Source: DAOVVL01 sp965603095
GTDB taxonomy: Bacteria; Pseudomonadota; Alphaproteobacteria; Rhodospirillales; Magnetovibrionaceae
Assembly (NCBI GenBank): GCA_965603095.1
Contig: CBFDBQ010000013.1
Coordinates: 1 to 39,667, forward strand
Length of the DNA: 39,667 nucleotides
Direction: 5' to 3'
The notes under the pieces were generated by a model. That model made no database searches. It was not told where the DNA came from and saw only the letters and a list, made by a program, of their open reading frames with translations. Below are positions 17,190 to 24,878 of the stretch, piece by piece (position 1 is the first letter of the stretch; every line of letters begins with the position of its first letter). Made by a program: the position numbers and the translations under genes.

Positions 17190-17849
17190 TTATCTATTAT
17201 CGGGTGGGGTTACTATCCCACCCGAAATTACCATTTTAAGCGCATCTTCAACGCTCATGGCCAAGGGTAATACATCAGATTTGGGCACAAATATTAAAAA
17301 CCCCGATGTCGGGTTTGGGGTTGTGGGAACAAATACATTTATAAGATCATCATCGGTTATGGCCTGAACCTCACCCTCGGTGGTGCCGGTTATAAATGCA
17401 ATAACCCACATGTCTTTGCGTGGGTATTCGACCAGTACTGCTTCGCGAAATGCTTTTGATTGTTGCGCTAAAATTGTTTCAAGAATTTGTCGGGTTGCTT
17501 TGTAAACCCCGCGCAATACCGGAACACGGTTCATTATGCGTTCTGAAATACGGTTAAATATTCTACCAACAAACCCTGCGGTCACCGCACCAACAAGTAT
17601 CATTGTAATAATTACTATAACTACCCCTATTCCCGGAACGGCAAAGGGTAAATAGTTTTCAGGATTGTATGCCTTGGGGATAAGCGGAGTTACCCTGTCA
17701 TCAACAAACGTGATGAATAACCATCCAAGATATATTGTAATGGAAATTGGAGCCGTTACCAAAATACCGGCCATGAAATAATTTCTAAGTTTTCCTAATA
17801 ACCCCATGCGTGCTTTTGGGTGGTTAGTATCTGAATTTTTTGTGTTCAT
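17190..17849 (-). CDS. DUF502 membrane protein
   Basis: This 219-residue protein has two strong hydrophobic segments (YFMAGILVTAPISITIYLGWL and VPGIGVVIVIITMILVGAV) and a C-terminal soluble part with NVFVPTTPNPTSGFLIFVP, all typical of the DUF502 family. The family's molecular role is not established. It is convergent with recG, as often seen in alphaproteobacteria, and lies 16 bases after the cyclic-nucleotide-binding domain gene in the same direction, so the two are probably co-transcribed. Confidence 0.88.
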   Translation of the reverse strand: MNTKNSDTNHPKARMGLLGKLRNYFMAGILVTAPISITIYLGWLFITFVDDRVTPLIPKAYNPENYLPFAVPGIGVVIVIITMILVGAVTAGFVGRIFNRISERIMNRVPVLRGVYKATRQILETILAQQSKAFREAVLVEYPRKDMWVIAFITGTTEGEVQAITDDDLINVFVPTTPNPTSGFLIFVPKSDVLPLAMSVEDALKMVISGGIVTPPDNR

Positions 17850-17865
17850 ATTTCAGGGTAATCCA

Positions 17866-18216
17866 TTAGCTGTTTTGATTGCGCACAGTATCGGCAAGAA
17901 TACCAAGCAGGCCGCGTATAAAAGGATCTGACTTTTTCATTTTTTCATTAAACATTGCTTCGTTAACAACAATTACCGTGGTTGGCTCCAGTGCGCGTGC
18001 GCTTGCTGCGCGTTGGCCTTTATCAATCAAGGCCATCTCGCCAAAAATCGCGCCCTTTGAAATGGTGGCAAGAACTTTTTCTTTACCATCAACTGCTTTG
18101 TATATCCCTACAGTTCCATTTTGAATTATATAAGCCGTAGCTCCGTGGTCGCCCTCTCTAAATATACTTGCACCCTCGGGATAGGTTTTTCGTTCGATTA
18201 TATTATCGCTACGCAT
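17866..18216 (-). CDS. Stand-alone cyclic-nucleotide-binding (Crp-type) domain protein
   Basis: This 116-residue protein consists of one cyclic-nucleotide-binding beta-roll: YPEGASIFREGDHGATAYIIQNGTVGIYK, then ISKGAIFGEMALIDKGQRAASARALEPT, where GEMALID...RAASA is the phosphate-binding cassette. It has no helix-turn-helix and so is not a transcription factor by itself. It may regulate a partner by binding cAMP or another ligand. Adjacency to the DUF502 membrane protein gene suggests a functional pair, but this is inference. Confidence 0.88.
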   Translation of the reverse strand: MRSDNIIERKTYPEGASIFREGDHGATAYIIQNGTVGIYKAVDGKEKVLATISKGAIFGEMALIDKGQRAASARALEPTTVIVVNEAMFNEKMKKSDPFIRGLLGILADTVRNQNS

Positions 18217-18309
18217 TGCATTTCCCCAGTGTCTTCCATGGCCCCAATATCAATAATGCACCGATTCTTGTGCTTGGGTTAAAATATTTAAACGCACGGT
18301 CACAGATAG

Positions 18310-19071
18310 TTACTGAATGTTGGTATTTAGCTCCAAAATTATTTCACGGGCTTTAATAAATGCTTCATCGACAGAGGCCCCAGCGGGCATCCTCTTGTCG
18401 TAAAGGGTTTTCACCAAAATTTCGTCAATTTGTGAAAGATTGGTTTCGTGGTCAAGATCGCTAAAAATTGAAGGCCGCATATTATTGCTATCATTTGGCA
18501 AGCCCAGAGACTGCGTAATTTCTTCAAGTATGCAGCTATCGGTTAACCCGATTGGTCGCTCGACATTAACCGCAATAATAGCCTTAACTATTTTCTGTGG
18601 CGGTTTATGAAACGCCATAAAATAGCACCCACCAGCTAATGCTAATTTTTTAATTACCTTTGGATCTATTCCCTCCCCTTTTATTGAAAACATTTCTTCT
18701 CGCTTGAGAAATATTATGCTTATGGATTGCATGGGGTTGTCGGGCTTTACTTGTTTAAAGCGTAGGCCAGTTATTTTGCTAAGGCTGTTAAGATGTTTGC
18801 TGGCAATGGAGGCCAATTCATTTGTTGCACGACCCTGTATTGAGATACCAATATCGCCCGACCATTTTGATATAACTTTTGGCTTACTTGAAATATTTCC
18901 ATATTCACTACCCAGTGCAATTTGTATAAAATATTTTGATATTTCATCGGCATTAGGATTTTTGGCATTGACCGGAAATACAACGCTAAATACAAATATA
19001 GCCACAAGCACGGCACCGGTGGGCAGTAACATTCTATCGATTTTGCCAGATGTTTTGAATAGCGACAACAT
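18310..19071 (-). CDS. Exported DUF2927 protein
   Basis: The C-terminal half carries the DUF2927 signature: SCILEEITQSLGLPNDSN, SIFSD, then a VKTLYDKRMPAGAS segment. An N-terminal hydrophobic stretch (LLPTGAVLVAIFVFSVVFPVNA) is a signal peptide or anchor with likely cleavage after VNA. The frame is open to 19128; I chose ATG 19071 (MLSLFKTSGKIDRM), which gives a basic n-region, with ATG 19032 as alternative. The gene start faces the GcvR-like gene. Some DUF2927 proteins resemble metallopeptidases, but I see no HExxH here, so its activity is unknown. Confidence 0.8.
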   Translation of the reverse strand: MLSLFKTSGKIDRMLLPTGAVLVAIFVFSVVFPVNAKNPNADEISKYFIQIALGSEYGNISSKPKVISKWSGDIGISIQGRATNELASIASKHLNSLSKITGLRFKQVKPDNPMQSISIIFLKREEMFSIKGEGIDPKVIKKLALAGGCYFMAFHKPPQKIVKAIIAVNVERPIGLTDSCILEEITQSLGLPNDSNNMRPSIFSDLDHETNLSQIDEILVKTLYDKRMPAGASVDEAFIKAREIILELNTNIQ

Positions 19072-19140
19072 AGCTGTACTATAGTAAAATATTACTAAGG
19101 CATAAATACATAATTGCCACAAAAGCAAAGGATGTCCCCA

Positions 19141-19689
19141 ATGAACGCTAATTCAGAAAAAGTCAAACGCGCTATAATTTCAATAAAAGGCCCAGATAAA
19201 GTAGGCCTTATTTCAGCCGTTTCCGGTAGATTGTTTGATTTGGGGATAAATTTAATCAATACAGCATTTACTGTACTGGGGGGTAATGCCGAATTTAGCG
19301 CGGTTTGTGAATTACAGGGTGAAACTGACATTAATATTATAAAAGCTGAATTAGAGGCCCTTGATCAACTGAGCGATTCAAAAATATCAATTTCATCCGT
19401 CGATACTGAGAATGAACTACCTAGATCAAAAAGCGTAACCCACAATATAACAATTTCTGGTGGTGATAGGCCCGGTTTACTTGCCCTGTTATGCGAAGTT
19501 TTTCAACAATTTGGCGCAAACATTGTGCAGCTTAATTCCAAACATAGGTCGGGACCAGGCGGTGGCCGGTATGTAATTAGCGTGGCCGTTTCAATTCCAC
19601 CGGAGTCCACAAAAACTTGTTTGGCGCACATATCAAGCGCCTCTGGTGATCTTGGGTTAAATTGTGAATGGATTGAAACAAAAGAATAA
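19141..19689 (+). CDS. GcvR-like double-ACT-domain protein
   Basis: It encodes two ACT domains of about 80 residues each. The first starts RAIISIKGPDKVGLISAVSGRLFDLGINL and the second HNITISGGDRPGLLALLCEVFQQFGANI. This is the layout of GcvR, the glycine cleavage repressor accessory protein, and of related amino-acid-sensing regulators. There is no DNA-binding domain. I chose ATG 19141 because AAAGGA lies nine bases before it; the in-frame ATG at 19132 abuts that site. Ligand and partner are unknown. Confidence 0.85.
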   Translation: MNANSEKVKRAIISIKGPDKVGLISAVSGRLFDLGINLINTAFTVLGGNAEFSAVCELQGETDINIIKAELEALDQLSDSKISISSVDTENELPRSKSVTHNITISGGDRPGLLALLCEVFQQFGANIVQLNSKHRSGPGGGRYVISVAVSIPPESTKTCLAHISSASGDLGLNCEWIETKE

Positions 19690-19691
19690 AA

Positions 19692-19721
19692 AATATTTAT
19701 AAATCACAAAATTTAAATATT
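19692..19721. terminator. AT-only inverted repeat between convergent genes
   Basis: AATATTTA and TAAATATT pair perfectly around a 14-base loop, between the ends of the ACT gene and the GGDEF/EAL gene. It has no GC core, so it would be a weak bidirectional terminator. Confidence 0.3.
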
Positions 19722-22700
19722 AAGAAAACTTTTCGCCCTTAATCCACTCCTCGTGGAATGAAACGAATTTTTCTCCTGAAAGCGGCCTACTGATATAAAA
19801 CCCCTGAATTTCATCGCAACCGTATTCCCTCAACATATCTAGCTGTTCTATTGTTTCTACGCCTTCGGCTATTAATTTGCGATTAAGTGTTTTTCCCATA
19901 TTGATAATTGTGCGAATAATTTCTGCGTCATCATGGTTGGTGGCGATATCAGAAACAAAAGATCTATCAATTTTAATCGTATCAATTGGAAATTTCTTAA
20001 GATAGCTAAGCGAAGAATAGCCAGTTCCAAAATCGTCCATCGACACATGGATTCCAAGTTCATGAATTGTATTTAATGCTGCCACTATATTAGGCGAATC
20101 TGACATCAACATGCTTTCCGTAATTTCAACTTCAAAATATTCAGGAGAAATATTCATATCCTTTAATGCGTTTTCAACAATATCAATGAATGATTTTTCT
20201 CGAAGCTGTCTTGCGGAAAGGTTTACCGCTATTTTCATTGGCGGTACGCCCCGCTCCAACCAATAATTGTGCTGTTTACAGGCCGTGCGTATGGCCCATG
20301 CACCAACCTCAACAACCAGACCGCTTTCTTCAAGGATTGGAATAAACACATCCGGAGTTACATTTCCCATCTCTGGATTATTCCAACGCATTAATGCCTC
20401 AACCGCGGTAATTGAATTGCTTTTTAAATCCATTTTGGCTTGGTAGAAAAGCGACAGTTCGTCATTTTCAAGGGCCTTGATTAGCCCGTTTTTAAGAATC
20501 ATCCGTTCCTTTACCTGCTTATTCATGTCTGCGGTAAAATATTGGTAATTTGCTTTGCCTTCATCCTTAGCCTTGTACATGGCGGCATCTGCATTTTTAA
20601 GTAGCTCTTGCGATGTAACGGCGTCATCGGGGAAGATGGTTATGCCTATGGATGCAGAAACAAACGATTCATGACCAGAAATATTAAAAGGCTTTGCGAG
20701 TGCATCAAGGCTACGTTGGGCTACAATTGGTGCGTTTCTAAGATCATCAAGATTTGGCATGGTTATGGTAAACTCATCACCGCCAAGCCTTGCAACCGTG
20801 TCACCGGTACGAACGCAATGGCCAAGCCTTTCTGCGGCTTCTTTTAAAAGCTCATCGCCATAATCATGGCCAAGGGTATCATTTACAAGCTTGAAACCAT
20901 CCAAATCTATAAACAGCAACGCTAGCTTTTTTTCAGATCGCGCCATGGCAGGCAGAGATTGATTTAGACGGTCAATAAACAACGACCTATTTGGAAGGCC
21001 GGTTAATTTATCATAATTAGCTTGATAGAGAATACGTTCCTCATCCTGCTTTCGCTTTGTAATATCGGCTATAACCGCTGCAAATTGTCTTACCTCTCCT
21101 AAATTTCCAATTATTGCAGTAACGGAAAGACGTTCAGCATATTCTTCTCCGTCTTTTCGTTTATTCCAAAACTCTCCGCTCCACCGTCCTCTATTTTCTA
21201 TTCCAGCCCACATTTCTTCAAACATTTCTCCGCTACTGCAAAGCGCGGTGTGGTTGGTTGGTTGCTTTCCTATAACCTCGCTTGGGCTGTATCCGGTTAT
21301 ATCTGTATAGGCCGGGTTAACAGATATGATCCTAAATTCAGGATCGATAATAATTACACCTTCGGTTAGGTTTTCAATTACCTGCGCGGCAAGGCGTAAT
21401 CTTCCTTCGGCCTGCTCGCGCACAACAATTTCCTGTGTTAGTTCTTTTGTCCTGTCCTTGACGCGCGCTTCCAGTTGTTCATTGGCATGGCGAATTTCTT
21501 TTTCCGCTTCTTTACGATCTGTAATATCGCGCATAATGCCGGTAAAAAACTTTCGTTTACCATGCGTTAATTCTGTAACAGAAAGTTCCAGCGGAAATTC
21601 GGTTCCATCTTTTTTGCGCCCACATTCTTCGCGCCCCTGAACACCAATAATTGTTGATATGCTTTTAGTTTTATAATCACCCATGTATTTATCGTGGGAA
21701 GCCGAATGTTTCGCGCTAATTAAGATACTTATGTTTTTACCGATTGCCTCTTCTGCGCTATAGCCAAATATGGTTTCAGCGGCCTTGTTAAATGCAATTA
21801 TTTTTCCTTTTTCATTGATTGTAACAATTGCATCAGCGACGGTATTTAAAATACCATGTAATCTTTCTTCTCTGTCACGCAGAGCTTCTGCAGTACTTAC
21901 TCTGTCTGTGACATCACGAGCCTCGATCATTACTTGGCCATCACCAACATCGTGGGCAGTTACCTCCACGTCTATTATTGATGCATCTGCTTTTAGAAAC
22001 TTTGCATGAATAACATCGTTTGATTTAATCAAGTTATTCATACTTAATTTAAATATGTCTTGATAATCGGGGTGCACAATTGTTAGGAAATATTTTCCAG
22101 ACAATGAAAATGAAGAATCGTGATTAAGCATCTTTGAACCAGCTTCGTTGGCAAGAAGGATATATCCCTCGCCATCAAGAACACAGTTCATGGCCTGAGA
22201 TGAATTAAACAAGTGCTTATACATCTCGCCAGTCATTTTTGCATCGCGACGCCATGCAATTTCACGTGATGCATCACGCACTCTTACGACTAAATAGTCG
22301 CCATTTTTGTCGTTAAAGGGTATGGAGCAAACTGAGGCAGAAAATTTATTACCCTTGATGGTGATAAATTCAATAAGAGTTTCCAGACCAATTGTTGATG
22401 TACCAGAAAGAACTGGAATGGAAACGGAAAGTTTGCTCGGTTCAACAAAATCAGCAAGATGATGTTTTTTTGCTTCATTAATATTTTTAAAACCCAGCAT
22501 CCTAATGCCTGAACCATCAACGTCGACAATTTTTCCATCGCTTAACAAAAACATTCCCTCGTTCGTTAGCGAAGAAATAAATACGCTAGACCAGCCCATA
22601 TTTTCTTTATCTGATAAGAGCGAGACAGGTGATGGTGATGGTTTTTTATTGGGATTCTTTTTGATTATTTTTGCAGTTTTTTTAACAGCCTTTTTTGCTG

Positions 22701-22818
22701 TTTTCTTCACGGTTTTTTTGGCAGTTTTTTTAACTGTTTTTTTATTTTTTGGGCGCGAAGATTTGGCCGCCTTTTTTCTGGCGGTTGATTTAACGGATGA
22801 TAGACCCTTCTTTGCCAA
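19720..22818 (-). CDS. PAS-GGDEF-EAL c-di-GMP enzyme with lysine-rich H1-like N-terminus
   Basis: This 1032-residue protein has no membrane segment. Residues ~13-62 are a lysine-rich low-complexity region of KKTVKKTAKK-type repeats like histone H1 or AlgP tails. About four PAS domains follow (roughly 85-190, 200-315, 320-435 and 475-590), then GGDEF (LGGDEFTIT at ~678-686) and EAL (EALMRW from 807; DDFGTGYSSLSYL later). RTGD, five residues before GGDEF, matches the RxxD I-site. Both catalytic domains look intact, so it could make and degrade c-di-GMP, with one activity dominating. It is downstream of the SoxS/TusA/DsrE2 operon on the same strand but separated by a 180-base promoter region. 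Confidence 0.93.
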   Translation of the reverse strand: MAKKGLSSVKSTARKKAAKSSRPKNKKTVKKTAKKTVKKTAKKAVKKTAKIIKKNPNKKPSPSPVSLLSDKENMGWSSVFISSLTNEGMFLLSDGKIVDVDGSGIRMLGFKNINEAKKHHLADFVEPSKLSVSIPVLSGTSTIGLETLIEFITIKGNKFSASVCSIPFNDKNGDYLVVRVRDASREIAWRRDAKMTGEMYKHLFNSSQAMNCVLDGEGYILLANEAGSKMLNHDSSFSLSGKYFLTIVHPDYQDIFKLSMNNLIKSNDVIHAKFLKADASIIDVEVTAHDVGDGQVMIEARDVTDRVSTAEALRDREERLHGILNTVADAIVTINEKGKIIAFNKAAETIFGYSAEEAIGKNISILISAKHSASHDKYMGDYKTKSISTIIGVQGREECGRKKDGTEFPLELSVTELTHGKRKFFTGIMRDITDRKEAEKEIRHANEQLEARVKDRTKELTQEIVVREQAEGRLRLAAQVIENLTEGVIIIDPEFRIISVNPAYTDITGYSPSEVIGKQPTNHTALCSSGEMFEEMWAGIENRGRWSGEFWNKRKDGEEYAERLSVTAIIGNLGEVRQFAAVIADITKRKQDEERILYQANYDKLTGLPNRSLFIDRLNQSLPAMARSEKKLALLFIDLDGFKLVNDTLGHDYGDELLKEAAERLGHCVRTGDTVARLGGDEFTITMPNLDDLRNAPIVAQRSLDALAKPFNISGHESFVSASIGITIFPDDAVTSQELLKNADAAMYKAKDEGKANYQYFTADMNKQVKERMILKNGLIKALENDELSLFYQAKMDLKSNSITAVEALMRWNNPEMGNVTPDVFIPILEESGLVVEVGAWAIRTACKQHNYWLERGVPPMKIAVNLSARQLREKSFIDIVENALKDMNISPEYFEVEITESMLMSDSPNIVAALNTIHELGIHVSMDDFGTGYSSLSYLKKFPIDTIKIDRSFVSDIATNHDDAEIIRTIINMGKTLNRKLIAEGVETIEQLDMLREYGCDEIQGFYISRPLSGEKFVSFHEEWIKGEKFS

Positions 22819-22930
22819 GCTAGTTTCCCACGCTTTCCCTGTTAGCTTAGGCGCCCCATATATAATTTATTGTAAAACAGCGTCTCAACCCAATTAATAA
22901 CACATTTATACAAACCACAAACTACCAAGC

Positions 22931-22968
22931 ATTAGTAATTTATAGGCTGTAACATTAACAACTAATGT
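22931..22968. promoter_or_regulatory. Palindromic site upstream of the GGDEF/EAL gene
   Basis: ACATTA-ACAAC-TAATGT (22952-22968) is a perfect inverted repeat. ATTAGTAATTT just upstream (22931-22941) is identical to the left part of the operator at the yeeE/dsrE2 promoter (24781-24791). Both lie in the 180-base gap that must contain the promoter of the GGDEF/EAL gene. A shared regulator is inferred. Confidence 0.35.
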
Positions 22969-22998
22969 ATGGGTAAGATTATTAAAATTTTTTTTCAA

Positions 22999-23445
22999 TT
23001 AGCAAGGTAAACCGCCATCAGGCGCAACCCCGTCGATGCAAGATCGTTTGGGTGTTGCCTTTAATTTTTTGATGTCTTCGAGCAATATTTCCATATGTTG
23101 CCAAAAGAAGAGATCGCCGCCGTAGCCAACTATCCTGCCCATTTCGCGCCCGCCATCTATGGCCACGAAGGTTGGGGTATAGATAACCCCCTTGACGTAT
23201 TCTATATCTTTGGGAGTTTTTTCGTGGATATCGACACGGCGAAGCTTAAGAACCTTTGCTTCATCTGTCTTATTATAAATAGCGCCAACATCCTCATCCC
23301 ATTGTTCGCAATATTCGCAGGCGTCTGAATAAAAATAGAGAAGCTCTGCTGCCGTTGCTTGTAATGGTGCCATAACCAACAATAAAAAAACCCAGCAGGC
23401 ACTCATGTGCCCGGCCGGGTTTTTTAATGAAACATAAAAACGCAA
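22999..23445 (-). CDS. soxS: SoxS-like periplasmic thioredoxin
   Basis: This exported thioredoxin-like protein has signal peptide core WVFLLLVMAPLQATAA, then ELLYFYSDACEYCEQWDEDVG with CEYC active site, the VDIHEKTP segment, and cis-Pro TPTFV. The CxxC-W-x-x-D/E-V-G and KT...LRRVD layout resembles SoxS, the periplasmic thiol oxidoreductase that reactivates SoxYZ in Paracoccus. A C-terminal pair of cysteines (RSC...GLPC) may form a second disulfide. The frame starts at a TTG (23445) eight bases after tusA. The alternative ATG at 23406 leaves a signal peptide without a basic n-region and lies in the loop of a terminator-like hairpin. Confidence 0.75.
   Translation of the reverse strand: MRFYVSLKNPAGHMSACWVFLLLVMAPLQATAAELLYFYSDACEYCEQWDEDVGAIYNKTDEAKVLKLRRVDIHEKTPKDIEYVKGVIYTPTFVAIDGGREMGRIVGYGGDLFFWQHMEILLEDIKKLKATPKRSCIDGVAPDGGLPC
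23384..23425 (-). terminator. Terminator-like hairpin overlapping the soxS start
   Basis: On the minus strand, AAAAAACCC-GGCCGGGCAC pairs with GTGCC-TGC-TGGGTTTTTTT across a loop containing ATG (23406). It has a GC-rich core and a run of seven T residues, a canonical intrinsic terminator placed about 28 bases after the tusA stop. It lies inside the soxS leader/signal-peptide coding region, so soxS expression from the upstream promoter would need read-through. Confidence 0.65.
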
Positions 23446-23452
23446 AACGTTA

Positions 23453-23677
23453 CTATGGTTTTTCGATTATATAACGAAAAATTCCACCGTCTTCGGTGCT
23501 TTCCATCAACTTGTTGCCGGTAGATTTGCAAAAAGCTTCGAAATCTTTAACTGAACCTGGGTCAGTTGAAAGAACCTCAAGTGTTTCGCCCGCATTCAAG
23601 CCCTTAATGGCCTTTTTGGTTTTAAGAATTGGAAGTGGGCAGTTCATGCCTTTTGTGTCGAGTGTTTGTGTAATCAT
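23453..23677 (-). CDS. tusA: TusA-family sulfur carrier protein
   Basis: This 74-residue protein has the family signature: TLDTKGMNCPLPILKTKKAI, with the sulfur-carrying cysteine (residue 13) in the CPxP motif, and the DPGSVKDFEAFCKSTGN segment. TusA proteins carry sulfane sulfur as a cysteine persulfide between rhodanese or DsrE-type partners. In sulfur oxidisers they feed Dsr or sHdr pathways. It is the third gene of the dsrE2-RHH-tusA-soxS series, all on the minus strand with short gaps. Confidence 0.93.
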   Translation of the reverse strand: MITQTLDTKGMNCPLPILKTKKAIKGLNAGETLEVLSTDPGSVKDFEAFCKSTGNKLMESTEDGGIFRYIIEKP

Positions 23678-23735
23678 TTTTCTCTCTCTTTTTTTGTATA
23701 TTGTATTTTATTTCTTGATTCTTAACGCTTGGTAT

Positions 23736-24050
23736 TTACAGCCCTATGTTAATAAACTTTAAGCAAAAAACACGTAAACACGAAGCTAGGTTCTTGCTAT
23801 TGGAAAATTGGCAGTGGTCATAAATTTTGGTAACCAAACCAACTACCGTTGTTTCTTCAATTTTAGCCAAATCTTCCAAAACATTCCAAAAAGCTCGTTC
23901 CAACCTGATGGTAGTAGAGTGACCATGTATCCTGAGCGACCTTCTTTCGGGAAGAAACTCCATATCTTGTTCGCCGCTACATAACCCAAACAGCTCGCTT
24001 AACGGGGTTTCTTCACCGACCAGCGACTCTCTGCTGATAATGGTACTCAC
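23736..24050 (-). CDS. RHH_4-type ribbon-helix-helix protein
   Basis: In this 104-residue protein the region around residues 38-75 (LRIHGHSTTIRLERAFWNVLEDLAKIEETTVVGLVTKI) matches the RHH_4 pattern: a short basic strand, then xTxIRLExxFWxxLExIA. Such domains are ribbon-helix-helix folds that may bind DNA or serve other roles. The N-terminal 35 residues are acidic, and the last 25 hold three cysteines. It lies 11 bases after dsrE2 and 58 bases before tusA, so it is probably co-transcribed with sulfur-carrier genes. A regulatory role is inferred, not shown. Confidence 0.75.
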   Translation of the reverse strand: MSTIISRESLVGEETPLSELFGLCSGEQDMEFLPERRSLRIHGHSTTIRLERAFWNVLEDLAKIEETTVVGLVTKIYDHCQFSNSKNLASCLRVFCLKFINIGL

Positions 24051-24061
24051 TAAAACATCCT

Positions 24062-24562
24062 TTAGATAAACAGGTTAATATCAGACTCCAACGCGCCAGA
24101 CATATAGGTTGCCGCACCACCCAATTCCATTTCAGGGATCATATCTTTTTCTCCCCACTCAAATAGATCGAGCGTCATCTGGCAACCAATAATCTTGATA
24201 TCGCTTTCAACTGCCATGTCGCGAAGCTCAGGAATTGAGGCTACGCCCTTTTTCTTAATTAGGCTGCGCATCATGGTAGACGCCATAGCATCCACGCCAG
24301 GAATTGCAGAAACAATGTTAGGCATGGTCATATGCATACCCATCATCGGCATTTCCATTCCGGGGTTGCCCAGAGTGGAAATTTGCAGGTGACCCAAATC
24401 TTTTTTCAAAAGCTGAAGGCCATAAAATGTAAAGAACATTGTTACATCAACATCCATAGCCGCCGCTGTGGTGGCAAGAATAAACGGTGGGTAAGCCCAA
24501 TCCAGGGTTCCCTTGGTAACAATGATAGACATTTTTTTGTTGTTGCTTCCGTCGTTAGGCAT
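24062..24562 (-). CDS. DsrE2-type (DsrE/F/H-like) sulfurtransferase
   Basis: This 166-residue protein matches the DsrE2 subgroup: MSIIVTKGTLDWAYPPFILATTAAAMD, FFTFYGLQLLKKD, and the conserved cysteine in IIGCQMTLDLFEW. The central segment with several GMxMP-type residues is hydrophobic and may associate with the membrane. DsrE2 proteins are sulfur-carrier partners of TusA and rhodanese in thiosulfate and sulfur oxidation. The start is ATG 24562, with GGGAGAA seven bases upstream; the longer frame to 24625 lacks family similarity. First gene of the operon, divergent from yeeE. Confidence 0.9.
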   Translation of the reverse strand: MPNDGSNNKKMSIIVTKGTLDWAYPPFILATTAAAMDVDVTMFFTFYGLQLLKKDLGHLQISTLGNPGMEMPMMGMHMTMPNIVSAIPGVDAMASTMMRSLIKKKGVASIPELRDMAVESDIKIIGCQMTLDLFEWGEKDMIPEMELGGAATYMSGALESDINLFI

Positions 24563-24733
24563 GGTCTCAGTTCTCCCAATTAATATAAATCCCGGCGCGC
24601 CAACATTATGATGGATAGCGGCCATTTCCCATTTTGATTTGATTTTAGATTCTTCTTATATAAGTTCAATCTATTATTTATTATATGTTGATAGGTAGTA
24701 TTTATCGCCCACTATAATAAATAGTATAACCAA

Positions 24734-24797
24734 TTGATAAACCAAAATAATTATTTCTATTATTAAATTAAATGTGCGTAATTAGTAATTTCTAATA
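24734..24797 (+). promoter_or_regulatory. yeeE promoter with ATTAG-N6-CTAAT operator
   Basis: TTGATA (24734-24739) and TATTAT (24758-24763) are spaced by 18 bases, predicting a start near 24770. Just after it lies ATTAG-TAATTT-CTAAT (24781-24796), the same 5-6-5 palindrome as at the arsR promoter (37085-37100). A second dyad ACTAT-AATAA-ATAGT is at 24712-24726. This divergent region must serve both yeeE and the dsrE2 operon. Confidence 0.55.
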
Positions 24798-24878
24798 CAC
24801 ATAAGCTCCAATATGAATTATATCACATAACCATAATTGGCCAAATTTAACGACTTTAGACCTTACAGGAGATTATTC

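Noticed and set aside
22505..22897. 130-codon + strand hydrophobic ORF antisense to the GGDEF/EAL N-terminus
   Set aside because: Its phenylalanine-rich membrane-like stretch is simply the complement of the lysine-rich repeats.
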